From Beverwykella pulmonaria (Eukaryota > Ascomycota > Dothideomycetes > Pleosporales > Melanommataceae): 64,000 nucleotides of DNA. Shown here in pieces: positions 23,799 to 35,491 of this stretch (its first letter is position 1; each line of letters begins with the position of its first letter). The position numbers and the translations under genes are program-made. A model generated the notes under the pieces. The model was given only the letters and a program-made list of their open reading frames with translations. It searched no databases and was not told the origin of the DNA. The stretch is from the NCBI GenBank assembly GCA_001599595.1, contig BCHH01000003.1, forward strand, positions 3,143,151 through 3,207,150, given 5' to 3'.

Positions 23799-26700
23799 TC
23801 AACACGGGGACTGTTGCTGTTGTTGCGTTTGCCCCTCCCCAAACCCCGCACTCCCATCCCTCACATTCCGAAATAACTCATCCATCGTTGAACTTATCGG
23901 GTTCCCCTGATCAAAATTCGTCATAAACGGATTGCCATACGCAGCCGGCATCTGGAATTGCTCGGGCAAAAAATACGGATCCGGCATTGTATTAAACTCC
24001 GTCGCTGTCGTATCATAAAAACCCGTGTGCCACTGTCCCTGCACAAACGCATTTGGCACATCAGGATTCGAGAGATTGGGTTGGATGGCCCCTGGGTACG
24101 CGTGGAAAAATTGTCCGCGGTCGATACCCGTTTCTTCCTCGGCTAGCAGGTCGGCGATGTCGATCTTGACACGAGATTCGCCGCTCCGAAGAATGTTGAT
24201 GACAAGTTTAAAGGCGCGCTCAGCGACGGCGTTGTTGGGGCGCATGGAGTTCAGCCACCAGAGGAGTTTCTTGATGCACTTAGGAATGTCTTCGGTGTCG
24301 CGAGTGGTCATGTGGGTGCCGCGGTAGAGCATTTCGAGGAGGAAGACGGCCATGGCTTGCATAACTATTGCTAAATTGTCAGTTGGGAATAATGGGAAAA
24401 GGAAGGAGAGTGAACAAACTGTTATGTATGATCGACCACCATGGCCCTTTGCGGTAGATGTATATCGGATCGGGTATGTCAGGTAACAAGAGTGTTAGGT
24501 TCTGAGCAGCTTGAACACATGTCTCCGCCATCTCTTGGTTGAAGTTTGATGATCTGTCACTCTGGCCTTGGATACGGCGCTCGAGGCGGCAGAGACAGGG
24601 GCGGGTGATCAAGATTTTGGTGCTGTGATAGTGGAAACTAAGCAGAAGGTTTTCACAGTCTGAACTGCTGTCCAAATTCAGATTCGGGGTTCTTGATCCA
24701 CCATGTAGAGCTGCTGTCGCCCATTGATTGAGTTCAGCCAATAGCGATGCGATGAGGGACTGGATATTCTCCCAAGAAACGGTCGCTGTGCGTGCAGAAT
24801 ACAATTTTTTGAGCACCTTTCGCGTTGTTAGACCAATCTTGATATGAGCATCGAAAAAAGGTCCTGCAACCGTACGTCCCTCCATACGACTGAAGGATTC
24901 TATATCTGGACGGTTTGTTGATGGAGACGTTCCAGAACTCTGGATGTAGTCATGAGTAATGATATTTCCCCTTCCGGATGTTGGACGGGTGCCTTTTTCC
25001 TCAGGGAGGAGCTGAGGTAAGGGGACGGTGCAGTCTTCGTTATCGATAATGCAGGGTCGGCCTGTTTTTGAGCTCAATAAGACTTCAAGTGAATGAAGAC
25101 TCCACCAAACCCGCACTAGCCTTTCTTTATCGCTTTGTGGGGTTGAGGGGTTTTCGTTGCGGAGGTGTAGGCCCACTGCTAGGGCAAATCGAAGAGAGAT
25201 ACCAATCATGATCCAAGCCCTGTTGAGAGAGAGAGGTTAGATCGCTAACCTGGTGCTAAGAAAATGAAAAGGCTAGAGAAGTGACCGGGTCATTGCCAAC
25301 AGCACTGCTTATGAGTTCCTAGGTACCCAAACTCACGCATAGCCCCTTCGAGTTAGACCTCGAAAACAAAAACACCGTACAACGCTGGACTAGGGTGACA
25401 ATGAGAGGGTAGGTCCGGGTGGGAGGCTGGTGCTAAACATACATGCCGCAGAATGCCTACGAACAAATGCATGTGGGAAAGGGAAAGTGGGCGATGCTGT
25501 AGAGTAGCTTACCTGCTAATATGGCCAATAACCAAGTAGTAGAAGGATAAAAGACCAGTAGCCTACAAATGTTCAGACACGCCTATCCATATGAAGACCG
25601 ACAGGTATACCCACCTGAATCAACTGTAGATCGGGAGCTGAGATTATCATAGTAGTGTTCTTCATGCCCAGTATTCGTACTGCCCGGGTCATGTAGAGAA
25701 TGTGATCCCGATTGTCCCCTTTCCATTTGGCGTTGATCAGGTGAGAGTATTGAGCCCCAATAGCAAAGACCAGATTTAGGAGAACCTGCCATCTTTCGGG
25801 AACTTGATATGGTTTTTGCCGCTTTAAGGAGTCGATGTACTTGTAGAATTGAGTCTCAAAATTATAAGGTAAAATAGGAAACCAACCGTGAACAGTCTCG
25901 ATGTAACAGCTAAATAATCTCTCCGCTATATCAGGAGGAGGTAGTTCGTATGGGTCCAGCATGTTTTCCACTTCGAGGCTATCGCTATCCAGATAGAAAC
26001 TAGAATCGGCGACGTGCTGAATGTTTCCCAGCTTAGCTGACTTCCGACGCTCGTGCATAGCGCTCATGCGCTGGGTCCGGGCCTCATTACTGGTACCAGG
26101 TGGCCCAAATGGTAATCCGTAAGGTTCATCCTCTGCGGTTCCCATTTGACGCTGGAGACTTCGCAGCCACTGCACTTCAGAGTTCTTACCGACGAAGCCT
26201 GTTTCCCTAGATTCGCGGCTTCTGAGTAAGTCCTCGTCTAGGAGATCCGTGTCTTCATTCGAACCCACAGATGCTGGAGCGCCGGCCTCTCCAAGTATTT
26301 GGGTGTCGCTAACATCTTTATTAGAAAATGATTGTCTCCGGGCCCTTTTCCCATAGGTTTTCGGTAGGCTTGACGGCGTGGGTGCCGTAATTTGTTCATC
26401 GATCTTTCATAGTTAGTCATGCATACGAGCCTGGAATGGCCGAACCCTACTGCCTCGAGAGTGGCATCAATCTTCTTCTTATCTTCTTCTGTAGCGCGAA
26501 GACTGAGGTCCTTCAGCAATGAGATGAGCACATGGTTCTGGTCAATTGCCCTAAGCACTTTTAGTCGAAGTTCGAAACCGGGGTGATCCAACAACAAACG
26601 TTTTCAAGCGATCCTTGCGAGCCTGCTCATATATACAGGGTATGTTGCTTCCCTCGCAGTTCTTGCAGCGCGGGACCTCCCCAGTGCATTTCACTTCTGT

Positions 26701-26970
26701 GGGGTTGTTAGCTCCATGCACATATCACGTTGGTGAAATGACAGAAGAGCGGCCCACTTCTCTTGTGGCAATTGGTGCACTACTCACGATCAGCATCTAT
26801 TAGGCTATCCATGGAAAGAAATAGATAAGAGGACTCACTGCCTTAATTACTCGATGTTTCTCACTTGCCACCGGATTTTGACTATCACGCCGTTCGAGCC
26901 TGGGGATTGCCACTTTTGAGCCCAATCCAGTCCCTATGTAACGGGACTGTGGAGAATGATTGTCCTGCAT
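23799..26970 (-). CDS. Zn(II)2Cys6 transcription factor with fungal_trans domain (8 exons)
   Basis: Exons on the minus strand: 26970-26839, 26779-26758, 26696-26600, 26550-26451, 26403-25615, 25562-25513, 25219-24420 and 24364-23799, giving 851 residues. Phases agree at every join. The zinc cluster is Cys45, 48, 55, 62, 65 and 72 (CTNCHKRKVKC ... CKNCEGSNIPC), preceded by basic HRVIKA and followed by a short linker (ARKDRLKTAIDQNHVL). The middle homology domain includes FSCYIETVHGWFPIL, LLNLVFAIGAQYSHL and MIGISLRFALAVGLHLRNE. The C-terminus is Gln/Met/Asn-rich with an acidic patch, as in activation domains. A nuclear regulator of carbon or secondary metabolism is the likely role; the target genes are unknown. 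The AtuA-like and MFS genes downstream are the first candidates. Exon 2 is only 22 nt and splits the zinc cluster. Intron 6 (293 bp) is unusually long and could hide alternative splicing. Confidence 0.9.
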
Positions 26971-29889
26971 GGAATGAGCCGGAGGGTTAGATCTGTCAAA
27001 ATCGTATTAAGAAGGCCAGACACTCCGACCTCACTTGGCAGTTGGTTGCGGATTCTGCAATACCACCAACTCAAGACTAACAATCACGTGAAGGTCTGTC
27101 GTCATATGGCGTATTGCGGTTAAATATCAATGAAAAATAGGCTTTGCGGTGTAATGAAGGAGGTGCTGAAGTGAGAGCTGCATCGGAAACGTTGTTGATT
27201 GTAGCCGCCTACTGAAGGGACTCTAACTCCGAGAGGCGGGGAGGTCTGCTGTGGCTTGCCTTTCCGTGGTGAGGTTGCGTCGATTGGCCAACGAGTCTTG
27301 TAGGAAGATTTGCGTTACTGAATTGTTCGCTGCGTTGGTTTGACGTTTGTTGTTTGCGGCTGGAAGGTGGTTTCATGAGGTCGGCATCTCATGCCACCAG
27401 TAGAAAGCTGGATCGCTTGTGCCTCAATCGGAATTTTAACCCGGCCAATAGTATTTTGTGAAGCATCCGGAAAGACGTCTTGGCGCCGATCCCAGGTCGA
27501 CACGTAGTCCAACGCGAAAGCCTTGAATGATGATATCTTGCAGGGGGTTTTTACAGAAACAATGGAGGGCTGATGAAGTTGCACCAAGCGATCTATATCT
27601 CCGTGCTGGGATTGAGCCAGGCACACACAGCAGGCTACCCGGAATGGTGGCGAATGCTAATGCACGACCAAACTACACATGGTCCAACTGAAAACACAAT
27701 CTTCTCTGCGCAAGAGATACCATACCTCTATCTATGAACGAAGGATCAAAGAAGCGTCATGAATCCTACGGTCTGAATGCTTGGCCCGGCGCGTACCTAA
27801 CCTCTGGCTCTTCTATGCTATACAACATTGCAAGTCCTTCGTAGTCAACACGACATCGGTTCAGTTATTTATTCCCATGCAACGCGCATCGCATGATCGA
27901 AATGGTTAGTGTTTGCTCTGGATGGCGTCGAAACGCGCACTACTTCTCCCAGAACAATGAAGAGTTGCCTGCTTCCCATTAGAAAGAGGCATGGTGGTGG
28001 AAAGAGAGAAATCCTGATAGAGAAAACCCCCCTGCAAGCCCTCCCCTACTTGCATTCAATTGCTTTCACAGCCCTGGACGGGATACCGATTCGCCGACTA
28101 GAGTACCCCGTAAACGCTTGATATCTCTTGAGTGTGCTCAATGCATAAAAGTTGGCGAGAAAGAAGACTTGGAAAGTGAGAAAGCGATGGACTACCTTGG
28201 TGTCAGGCGACTAGACACAGTGGTATTGGGGACAACTGATGGGAAAGACAGTTATGATATCCTCGAAAAGAAAGCTTACGTCAATACTCACCCTAGGGTT
28301 TTAACAACGAGCAATGGAGTATAGGAAGAGATGAGAGAACTGAGAGCCTCGAAACCTACAACTCCATCAAGTTCGTCATCTCATAAAAGCAGGCGTCTTG
28401 TCTTAAGGCAAATAAATATGGGGCCGCACGGACGTGCCGAAGTACGTCATTGTTGGGCTGCAGACAGTTGGCCTGTTCCTGGATCGCATCGTTGGTGGCT
28501 GTCCCGAGATCGTAGCTCGCTTCACAACCCAGTGGCGTGGGAGTCGGTGGAACTGTATACTACGCGAGAACACTTGTGGGGACGCCTGAATGTGTGACGA
28601 GAGCGGTTGGCTCGGAGCCTGGTCCGAGGGTCGTCACGGAAACAAGGCATGTGACATGTAGCCATGAAGCCTGCGTGCAGTGTAAAGGAATCTGTACGTG
28701 AGGGTATGGACTGATGGAGGAGGTACTTGCGGACCGACTGCGAGTAGCTTTGGGCTCCAGGATGGATGAAAAGAAACGAAGCTGAAGAATCCAGGTAGGA
28801 GATCGCCCACATGCAATGATGTAGATGCCGTTGTTCTTTAACGAATAAACTCCCAGTGCATTACATATGCTGGGGATTTGTAGAGCTGTAGGAATAGAGG
28901 ATTTGGTATTGTACGCTGCGAAGGTCGGGTAGGGGCTATATTTGACAAGCTCGCGGTGTGGATACGAAGACACGTGACAGCCCCTAGGCAATGGATAGAA
29001 TTCGGAAGAAGTTTCGAGGCGGCCTGAATCTTCAGCGCAATGTCGTGGGGACAGTTCTCGAATCTCGAGCTGGCAGAGAGGAGTCCCTTCCCCCCACGTG
29101 CATGTGTTGAAGAGGGGACGCAGCCTCTTGGAAAACTTGGTAGTCTCTCGAAAATCCCCGACACCACTGCTAACCCGCTAGGCCGACTCTAAACGCATTC
29201 CGTTTGTCGGCCCATGGCCTCTTGGGGCAAGGATTGAATGCAAAGCAAACAGGGAGTGAGAGCGAGCGGGGTGCATGGCCTTCATTGGTTCCAGACCGGC
29301 CTGTGCGCGGCGCAGAGGCAAAGTTTGCGATGCGCGAGTCGTCCGCTGCATGTGGGCACTTGTTCTGCGGTTAGCACTCTTGAGTTCGGCAAAGAAAACA
29401 AGGAAGATGGCGCCGGTAGAGGAGGGCGTGCGTGCGCCACAGGGCTTGGTGTGGCCATGTTCTGTCTCACGTGCTGATTGGCTCCGCGGAGCCATACTCT
29501 AAATGACGTACGGAAGGGGGGAGATCGAGCGATCGGTCTGTGATCGGGTTTCCAACTTTCTGCCTTTTTTTCAAATGCTATTGTTGGTTTTCCCATGCCG
29601 GCGGCGGCGGCACCCAGCCAGTCCGCCCAGCTCTTTTTAACCCCCGCCTGCCCCCCGATTGTTTGCGTGCTCTCTCTGAATCCCAAAAGCTCCCTCGTCG
29701 ACAGCCCGTACCCCTCTCTGCCCACCGAAGAAGGTCCGAGCCGGCGCGTCCAGTTTTCTTTTAAACAGCTGCTTCCAGGCAGTCGGTACGCCTCGACGAC
29801 CCCGCAAGAACACCACTCGTCTCTCGCCACCCGTGCCCAATTCGTCGTCACGTCTCTCATTCCTTTGTCCCCGCAACACACAATCAACA
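26971..29889. other. Long divergent intergenic region between two regulators
   Basis: A 2.9-kb gap between the Zn2Cys6 and bZIP start codons. No gene was recognised. It contains TCACGTGA at 27084-27091 and CACGTG at 28971, 29095 and 29468. Long upstream regions are common for fungal regulators. Confidence 0.5.
29476..29511 (+). promoter_or_regulatory. Inverted CCAAT box and CRE-like site upstream of the bZIP gene
   Basis: ATTGG (inverted CCAAT) lies near 29477 and TGACGTAC at 29504-29511, about 385 bp before the bZIP ATG. TGACGT is the half-site of the ATF/CREB class to which the downstream product belongs, so autoregulation is possible. This is motif matching only. Confidence 0.3.
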
Positions 29890-30900
29890 ATGGACATGGA
29901 CACCGAATCGTTCGACTGGGCCCACGATGCCTTTATCGCCCTCAACACCACCGACACTAGTAACGCCAGTCCTGATCTCAACAGCAGCAAGTGGCCAACC
30001 TTCAACTCCACACGACCCAATCTGCCCATGCAGTCCTCAATTGAGCGGCATGGCCAAATCACGCCACCCGAAGACTTCTCCCCTCCTGCCCCGGACGCTC
30101 GTCGAGATTCGGGCGTCCACCAGAGCTCCATGTCCGCCGCACGACTACCTAGCGAGCAGCCATGGCCTATCGAGGACCGGCTGCAAGCTCTGCAGGACTT
30201 CCAACCGGAGCAACAGGGGCAATCGGCTGCAAAGGTCTCTCCCGACCGCGCTGCCAACCGCCGCCGCACTGCCAAGCAAGTCCCCGCTAATGCAACCAGC
30301 CAAGCTCCTCACCATCCTGCGCCGCAGACCACGGGATCAGACCCGCAGCCGCCTAAGCGCAAGCGCGGCCGCCCAAAGTCCCAGCCACAGCCACAGTCGA
30401 TCGGAGCAGTCAGCCAAGACGGTTTCCCATTTCCCGTGTCGAATGCCCGCCAGTCGCACCTCGAGAAGAACCGCGTCGCAGCCCACAAGTGTCGCCAGCG
30501 CAGGAAAGAGTACATTGATAGCCTCGAGGCCCGCGGACGCGAGGCTTCGTCCAAGAACAAAGCCCTCAAGGAGAACGTAGCGCTATTACGTGAGGAGATT
30601 CTCCAGCTCAAGAACGAAGTCCTCCGCCACGCGGGATGCAATTTCTGGGCAGTCGACGAGTACCTGGCACGATGTGCAGGCGATCTATTAGGCATGGACG
30701 GCCCTCCTCTAAAGCAGCACCAACAGGAGAACCCGATGTTAAGACCCTCGAGCAAGATAGAGGACGAGATGGACATCAAGGCGAACCGAGAGATGAGCGC
30801 CGACTCGATGCCCAGCCAGGGCAATACAGATTCTCCTGATAATTTCGATGACTACTTCCTCGACGGATTGGATGCAGATATGGGAGGCCCCGACGCGTGA
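29890..30900 (+). CDS. bZIP transcription factor, ATF/CREB-like
   Basis: Intronless, 336 residues, starting at an ATG in a very good context (CAACAATGGA). The bZIP lies at about 186-247. Its basic region has the invariant Asn194 and Arg202 (NRVAAHKCRQRRKEY). A zipper follows with Leu212, Leu226, Leu233 and Leu240, and an H-x2-C pair (His247, Cys250) just after it, as in Atf1-type factors. An AT-hook-like KRKRGRPKS (156-164) lies upstream of it. The N-terminus is acidic then Pro-rich, with ITPPEDFSPP at 57-66. The C-terminus is acidic (DDYFLDGLDADMGG). Nuclear regulator; Atf1/AtfA relatives mediate stress and developmental responses, but this protein lacks the long Atf1 N-terminal domains that I would look for, so the exact subclass is uncertain. 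The ORF continues upstream only through a non-ATG codon. Confidence 0.93.
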   Translation: MDMDTESFDWAHDAFIALNTTDTSNASPDLNSSKWPTFNSTRPNLPMQSSIERHGQITPPEDFSPPAPDARRDSGVHQSSMSAARLPSEQPWPIEDRLQALQDFQPEQQGQSAAKVSPDRAANRRRTAKQVPANATSQAPHHPAPQTTGSDPQPPKRKRGRPKSQPQPQSIGAVSQDGFPFPVSNARQSHLEKNRVAAHKCRQRRKEYIDSLEARGREASSKNKALKENVALLREEILQLKNEVLRHAGCNFWAVDEYLARCAGDLLGMDGPPLKQHQQENPMLRPSSKIEDEMDIKANREMSADSMPSQGNTDSPDNFDDYFLDGLDADMGGPDA

Positions 30901-32116
30901 AAGCAGTAGCACGATCTTCTGGTGACACGCATGTCATTGTCTTCTTAACTGCCAGCAGTTCGACGAGATACCCCGATTTTTTTAAGGTTTTAGGCCTTTC
31001 TTTCTCTTCACATTTATTTACTCTTCTGGCCTTTCCTATGTATTCATTGAAACCCTGCTACGGGGATGGTTTGAACATCTGTCCTAGTAGTAGGTATGAT
31101 ATCACGATTGCAGTATTTGGGATAAGAATTGTATAGCGAGCGCAGGTGCATAAGGCCTCTGCATAAAATGAATATAGGCGCTGGTGGAACAGTGCAGCAT
31201 TTATCTGGCGAAAATAATAACATTTGGCTGGCCTGGGGACCATCCTCGGCGTCACATTCAACAACTTATTCCTACCGACCAACCCTTACACAGTACGTAG
31301 GTGACACTCAAAGTATCGTTATGCCGATCCCTCCCTCGTTTACACTGACAGTCTCAGAGCCCTATCCGCACCTCGGTTCCGCGTCCCCACTTAAGTGGCG
31401 AATCTAAGCATGCAAAAGCCAAACTCCGATTTCCAATCCCCATGGCGATCTTATCTAGAAACAGAATACGAGTCCACATTGCCCGCTTTTATTCCCTTTT
31501 CTGTCCGAGGTCGACATGGTGCACTCGCCATGCGGACCGAACCCCCCCTTGACTTGGCCAACCAATCGACTCCGAGGTTTCGCCACACCAGCGGCTTCCT
31601 TACGTCATACATGGGAAAGTTGAAAATCCCATGATGGCTCATCAAGATTCCGATCCTTGCTGGTCATCCCACACGAACTGCCCCGCATAGGATCCTCCTA
31701 CAACACGGCTGATGGTGGCCTTTGATTTTGAGACCCTTGCGAGTAGAGCCACAGCGATCAGAGGCATTCGAGGTGCACCTGCCACACACTGTCGCGAAGG
31801 GATTTGAGAATCGTATATATGATATGAAGGATGCATGGGGCGTTTACGGAGCATAACGGAGTGGCGCAGATAAATTTTGAGTTTGATTGGCACGTGTTGA
31901 TGATTTGGGGTCTGTATGAATATGGGGATGCGGCCGAATTTCAAATCCTTGCCAGTCATATCTGCTCCGACATTTGATCCCACGTCAATCGGTCCTCCGC
32001 GCCTGCCACTTTGCATCTTCTTCGATGATCTGATTGGGGGGAAAATCATCGTAAGCATTAATTCTCATATATGGCCCAAGCTCGGAGCCCGATTTCCGCA
32101 CCCATCAACTACCTAT
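30901..32116. other. 3' flank of the bZIP gene, no gene seen
   Basis: Short frames only. The AT-rich 3' untranslated region of the bZIP gene is on the left and probable repeat DNA on the right. Confidence 0.4.
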
Positions 32117-32266
32117 GTGACGGTGCTGCTCGCCAGCTCGACCACACATCACATGAACACGTATCAGAGGTGATGATAGCAGGCGGTGAGCTCAACCACG
32201 CATCACAGGAACACGCATCAGATGCGACGGTGGCGCACACTCAGCTCAACCACGTTGGACGACGTG
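32117..32266. repeat. 54-bp tandem repeat (about 2.7 imperfect copies)
   Basis: The word AGCTC(A/G)ACCAC recurs at 32135, 32189 and 32243, exactly 54 bp apart, followed each time by related text (CATCACA.GAACACG.ATCAGA). Copies 1 and 2 are the fullest. The period is divisible by three, so the open frame through it (32071-32385) shows an 18-residue repeat, but no other sign of a gene exists. Downstream comes a TATA-like TGTATATAGGA near 32334, as in an LTR promoter. Confidence 0.75.
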
Positions 32267-33582
32267 TGCGCGCCACGCCATGCCACACTCTCCGGACATG
32301 CTCGGCCGGCCTGCGCCCGGACCGTACCCTTCTGTATATAGGATCGTTCTCCCTGAGTACCTCTTCTCTCTCTATTTTAGTGTAGCTGAAATAGAGCTTA
32401 CTTATCCCTTTATTTGCCTTGCGCATCCACGATGGTGAAGACCGAGCCCGTCATCACAACCTACAATTATACTAAAACCCTTCATTTCTCTGTAGAATGC
32501 GCGGAGTACATATAGGTCGTAGTACAAGAGCCTTATATTCTGCAACATGTGATAAGCTAGCCTTGTTGGTTGACAGAGAAAGTAGCCTAAAAATAGGAAT
32601 CGCATAGGCACACGACAAAAGTCTGTGCCTGAATGTCGGATGCTGAAGCCACACCAACAGCCTTCTCAAGTTATGGTTGTATGATTGGGAATAGTAACGA
32701 GCATATATTCGAATACAATCTCCCCTGGGAAGATATGAAGGCTTGCCTGTCACTTTCGGATACGACGGACTTGGGTCCCGAGATCGAATCTCAAAGAGAT
32801 CGGCAAGCAGCATGATGCTGGGAACTTCAATCGTTGGGGTTTGTGCAGGCAGGGACAATTATACTAGTACTTTATACGCAAGAGTGTTCAACCGCTAGAA
32901 ATTAGGAAATATCTAGGTTAATAGAGTTGTTCACGCTACGCTATCTGTCCTAAACTAGGAGCCTTCGGTATGCCCCTTCGTCTAAACTGCATAGCGTCTA
33001 GGTGGTTAGCAAATTGCTTATTTTGTCACGTATGTCACATGTTCTACCATATGTCACGTGTCTCACATGACATACCATATGTCCCATTCTAGCTAGTTCA
33101 CCCTTCATGGGTATATATAGTCGTCGTGCGAGCAGTCAGCTCTTCACGGCTTTCACACTCTTTATACACACTCTTTATACACACTCTATCCATCAGACAG
33201 TTGACTTCCGCCTTCTCATCGTGACATATTTTTATATGGTCAAGTACGAGCACCCAGAATATTAATCTGTGTATGGTTGAGTTAAGATTCCGACCAAGCA
33301 CTGCCCTGGTATATGGGGAGAGGTATATCTAGTACACTGGCGGTTGATATTGTATGTTGGTGTGTTTGCCAAAACTTTGTGAACCACTCTTCCTTGCACT
33401 CCTCCATTGTCACAATTTTCATCTTCTCACTCACGTATGCTAGTCGTCAACCACGCCAAGAACCCCTAATTAGTTTTACGACATAATGACAACTCCAATC
33501 TGTGATTCAATTTTCCCTTGGCCAGTACACAATCACATCCAGAGCCACTTCCCCTTGATCCTACGACCTGGCAGATTTCTAG
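32267..33582. other. LTR-like intergenic DNA
   Basis: No gene. It contains TATA-like TGTATATAGG (about 32334), a CACGTG at 33055 beside repeated ATGTCACATG/ACATGACAT words, TATATATAG near 33112, and a short tandem CACACTCTTTATA repeat near 33155-33190. The layout (E-box, TATA, pyrimidine-rich leader) suggests remains of solo LTRs, but boundaries were not found. Confidence 0.35.
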
Positions 33583-33729
33583 CGATATGATGAGTCCTTA
33601 GATGATAGGTTCTATGACCTTCCGTGTTTTGTCACACATATTGACGACGCGACGATCATCAAACTCCGCGACCATTATTCTCAGGTCCCCTCACGGTCAA
33701 ACCGGATATTGGACTTCTACTCGAGCTAG
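33583..33729 (+). pseudogene. Fragment of a SAM-methyltransferase-like gene
   Basis: A 48-codon open stretch reads RYDESLDDRFYDLPCFVTHI then DDATIIKLRDHY, and ends ...ILDFYSS before a TAG. This resembles the N-terminus of a widespread methyltransferase-like family with wording like FYxxPRFVTHIDD...ILDLCSSW. The TAG falls where the conserved Trp (TGG) is expected, which a single G-to-A change would give. An in-frame TAG right before the first codon could be the last bases of an intron (TTTCTAG). The rest of the gene was not found, so it is a truncated relic. Confidence 0.5.
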
Positions 33730-34091
33730 ATATGCGACTGTCTTCAAGATATAGACGCAGAGGTGAGGAATGGGGATCTTGAGTCGTGGAAATTAGAATT
33801 TAAATAAAGAGCTCGATGTAAACCGCACGCCGCCTTTAGAGCACTCGAGGGTACAGCAAACTTGAACGCAACGCCGGAAGTCGGATTCGAAGTACAAATC
33901 GTAAGTACAGAAACTTGAAGGAATGAGTGTAGGAACAAGATAATGCAGCAAACCAAACAAATGATCAAACCAAACCGAAGAAAGCTCGAGCTCACCGTTA
34001 TTACTATCACCCTATTTCATTCTACCCTTTTCCTCATTCAATCCTCATATAATCATCTACGCCTTCAGATGACAATCCCTTACAACCTATC

Positions 34092-35491
34092 TTATAGCCC
34101 ATTGTTTGATAGAAAATCCGTAATGACGTTGAACGCCCCGGTAGCATTCTTATGAAAGTTGATATGATGGCTCGCACCAGGGTGCAAAGCCAGCTGCAAG
34201 GGCTTCGCATTCTTATACAGCGTCTTGGCCGGCTCCTCATAGATTCCTGGGCAGTATCCATCACAGACAATGTAGTCTAGCTCGCCAGTGATGTGGAGGG
34301 CAGGCTTGTCCCACTTCTCGGCAGAGATGCCGGCGGGGGAGGCGAAGGTAAGGAATTCGCCAACGGAGAAGGGCTCTTTAGCAGACTCGGTGAAGAGGGC
34401 TACAGCGGGGAAGTAGGCGGGGCGTTTGAAGTAGCTGTAGAAGTTGGGTTAGATATGTTCATGTGGAAGAAGGGGGTTGCGGGATTAGAGTCATTGGGGA
34501 CGTACTTCATAATCAGATCGTTCACGCTCGGCCAAGTAAGGTACCCATCATCGCGGTTCCCATACAAAGCTGCGTTCTCGACATTCGCAATTCGGGGAAC
34601 AAATGAGCGGACGAGGCCCTTGATGTTGAGGCCTGAAGAGTTGAAGCCGATGCCGGTGAGGATGACGGCATCGGCGATCTCCGGCGTCTCAGAGATGGCG
34701 GCGTGCGTCATAAAGGAGCCGAAGGAGAAGCCCATTACGACCACTTTTTCTGCTTTAATGTGGCTGGTGTACTTGCCCTCTTTGATCTGCTTGGCTAGGA
34801 TTTGCAGAACTACCTTTGAGGTTTCAAGTTGCGCTTCGAAGCCGTCGATCCTATAGATGATCAGTACTGTACGACCACGTGGGTATATGTGTAGAGGGAG
34901 ATGTACTTGCTGGAAGCACCGCATCCCAGGCGATCATAGAAGAACACCGAGTACCCCTTATCCATGGCATGCTGCACGAAATTATACTCTTCAGGCTTGA
35001 AGGGCGAATTCCAGTGCGAGCGTCCCGGCCCGATCCCATGTGTAGCCACAATAACTGTCTTCTCTTTCCCGTTCGTTTTCTTCGGGGTGCAGAAACTGGC
35101 CGCAATCTCATAGTCGCCTTTGAACTGCTTTGTAGCACCGAGAGGCGATGCGACTCCAGCTGCGTCACGGGCGGAGAGGCTGCTGAGGGCGTCCTGGAGC
35201 TCGAAAGGGTTCGTCCATTTCTCGGCAATGAATTCGGCTGCTTTGTAGTCAAGTGATATCGGGACGTAGAAGTCTGAGCATTCGCCATTTGAGGGATAGA
35301 AAGTCGGAGTGCTGTTGGGAAATTAGGCAAGAGCTACAGACGAGAAGAGAGGATACAGACAGAGTATTGTAGTAGCTACCGTATGTTCCGTTGGAGGCGG
35401 GGTCATTTTGGAGACAGGCAGTCATCGTAGCTGTCTTCAACATGCAGGCGATGGCCATGGCCATGGGAAGGTTAGTCTTCATAGACAGCAT
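34092..35491 (-). CDS. Secreted alpha/beta hydrolase (serine esterase/lipase-like)
   Basis: Four exons on the minus strand: 35491-35361, 35311-34907, 34850-34506 and 34434-34092; 407 residues. The N-terminus (MKTNLPMAMAIACMLKTATM) looks like a signal peptide. The fold is clear: VIVATHGIGPGRSHWNSP carries the oxyanion-type HG motif, FFYDRLGCGASSK follows, and the nucleophile elbow is GFSFG with Ser near 221. Later come a probable acid in HITGELDYIV and the catalytic His in HPGASHHINFHKN. The enzyme should hydrolyse an ester or similar bond outside the cell; the substrate is unknown. Introns 2 and 3 have ordinary GTAC ends. Intron 1 (35360-35312) needs a weaker GTCTGT donor to keep the frame (YNT/LTPTFYPS), so the first join is the least certain. 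No functional partner is adjacent. Confidence 0.87.

Noticed and set aside
29637..30275. 212-codon minus-strand frame
   Set aside because: Antisense to the N-terminal half of the bZIP gene, no motif.
32071..32385. 104-codon frame with an 18-residue repeat
   Set aside because: The repeat follows from a 54-bp DNA period; no start context, homology or neighbours support a gene.
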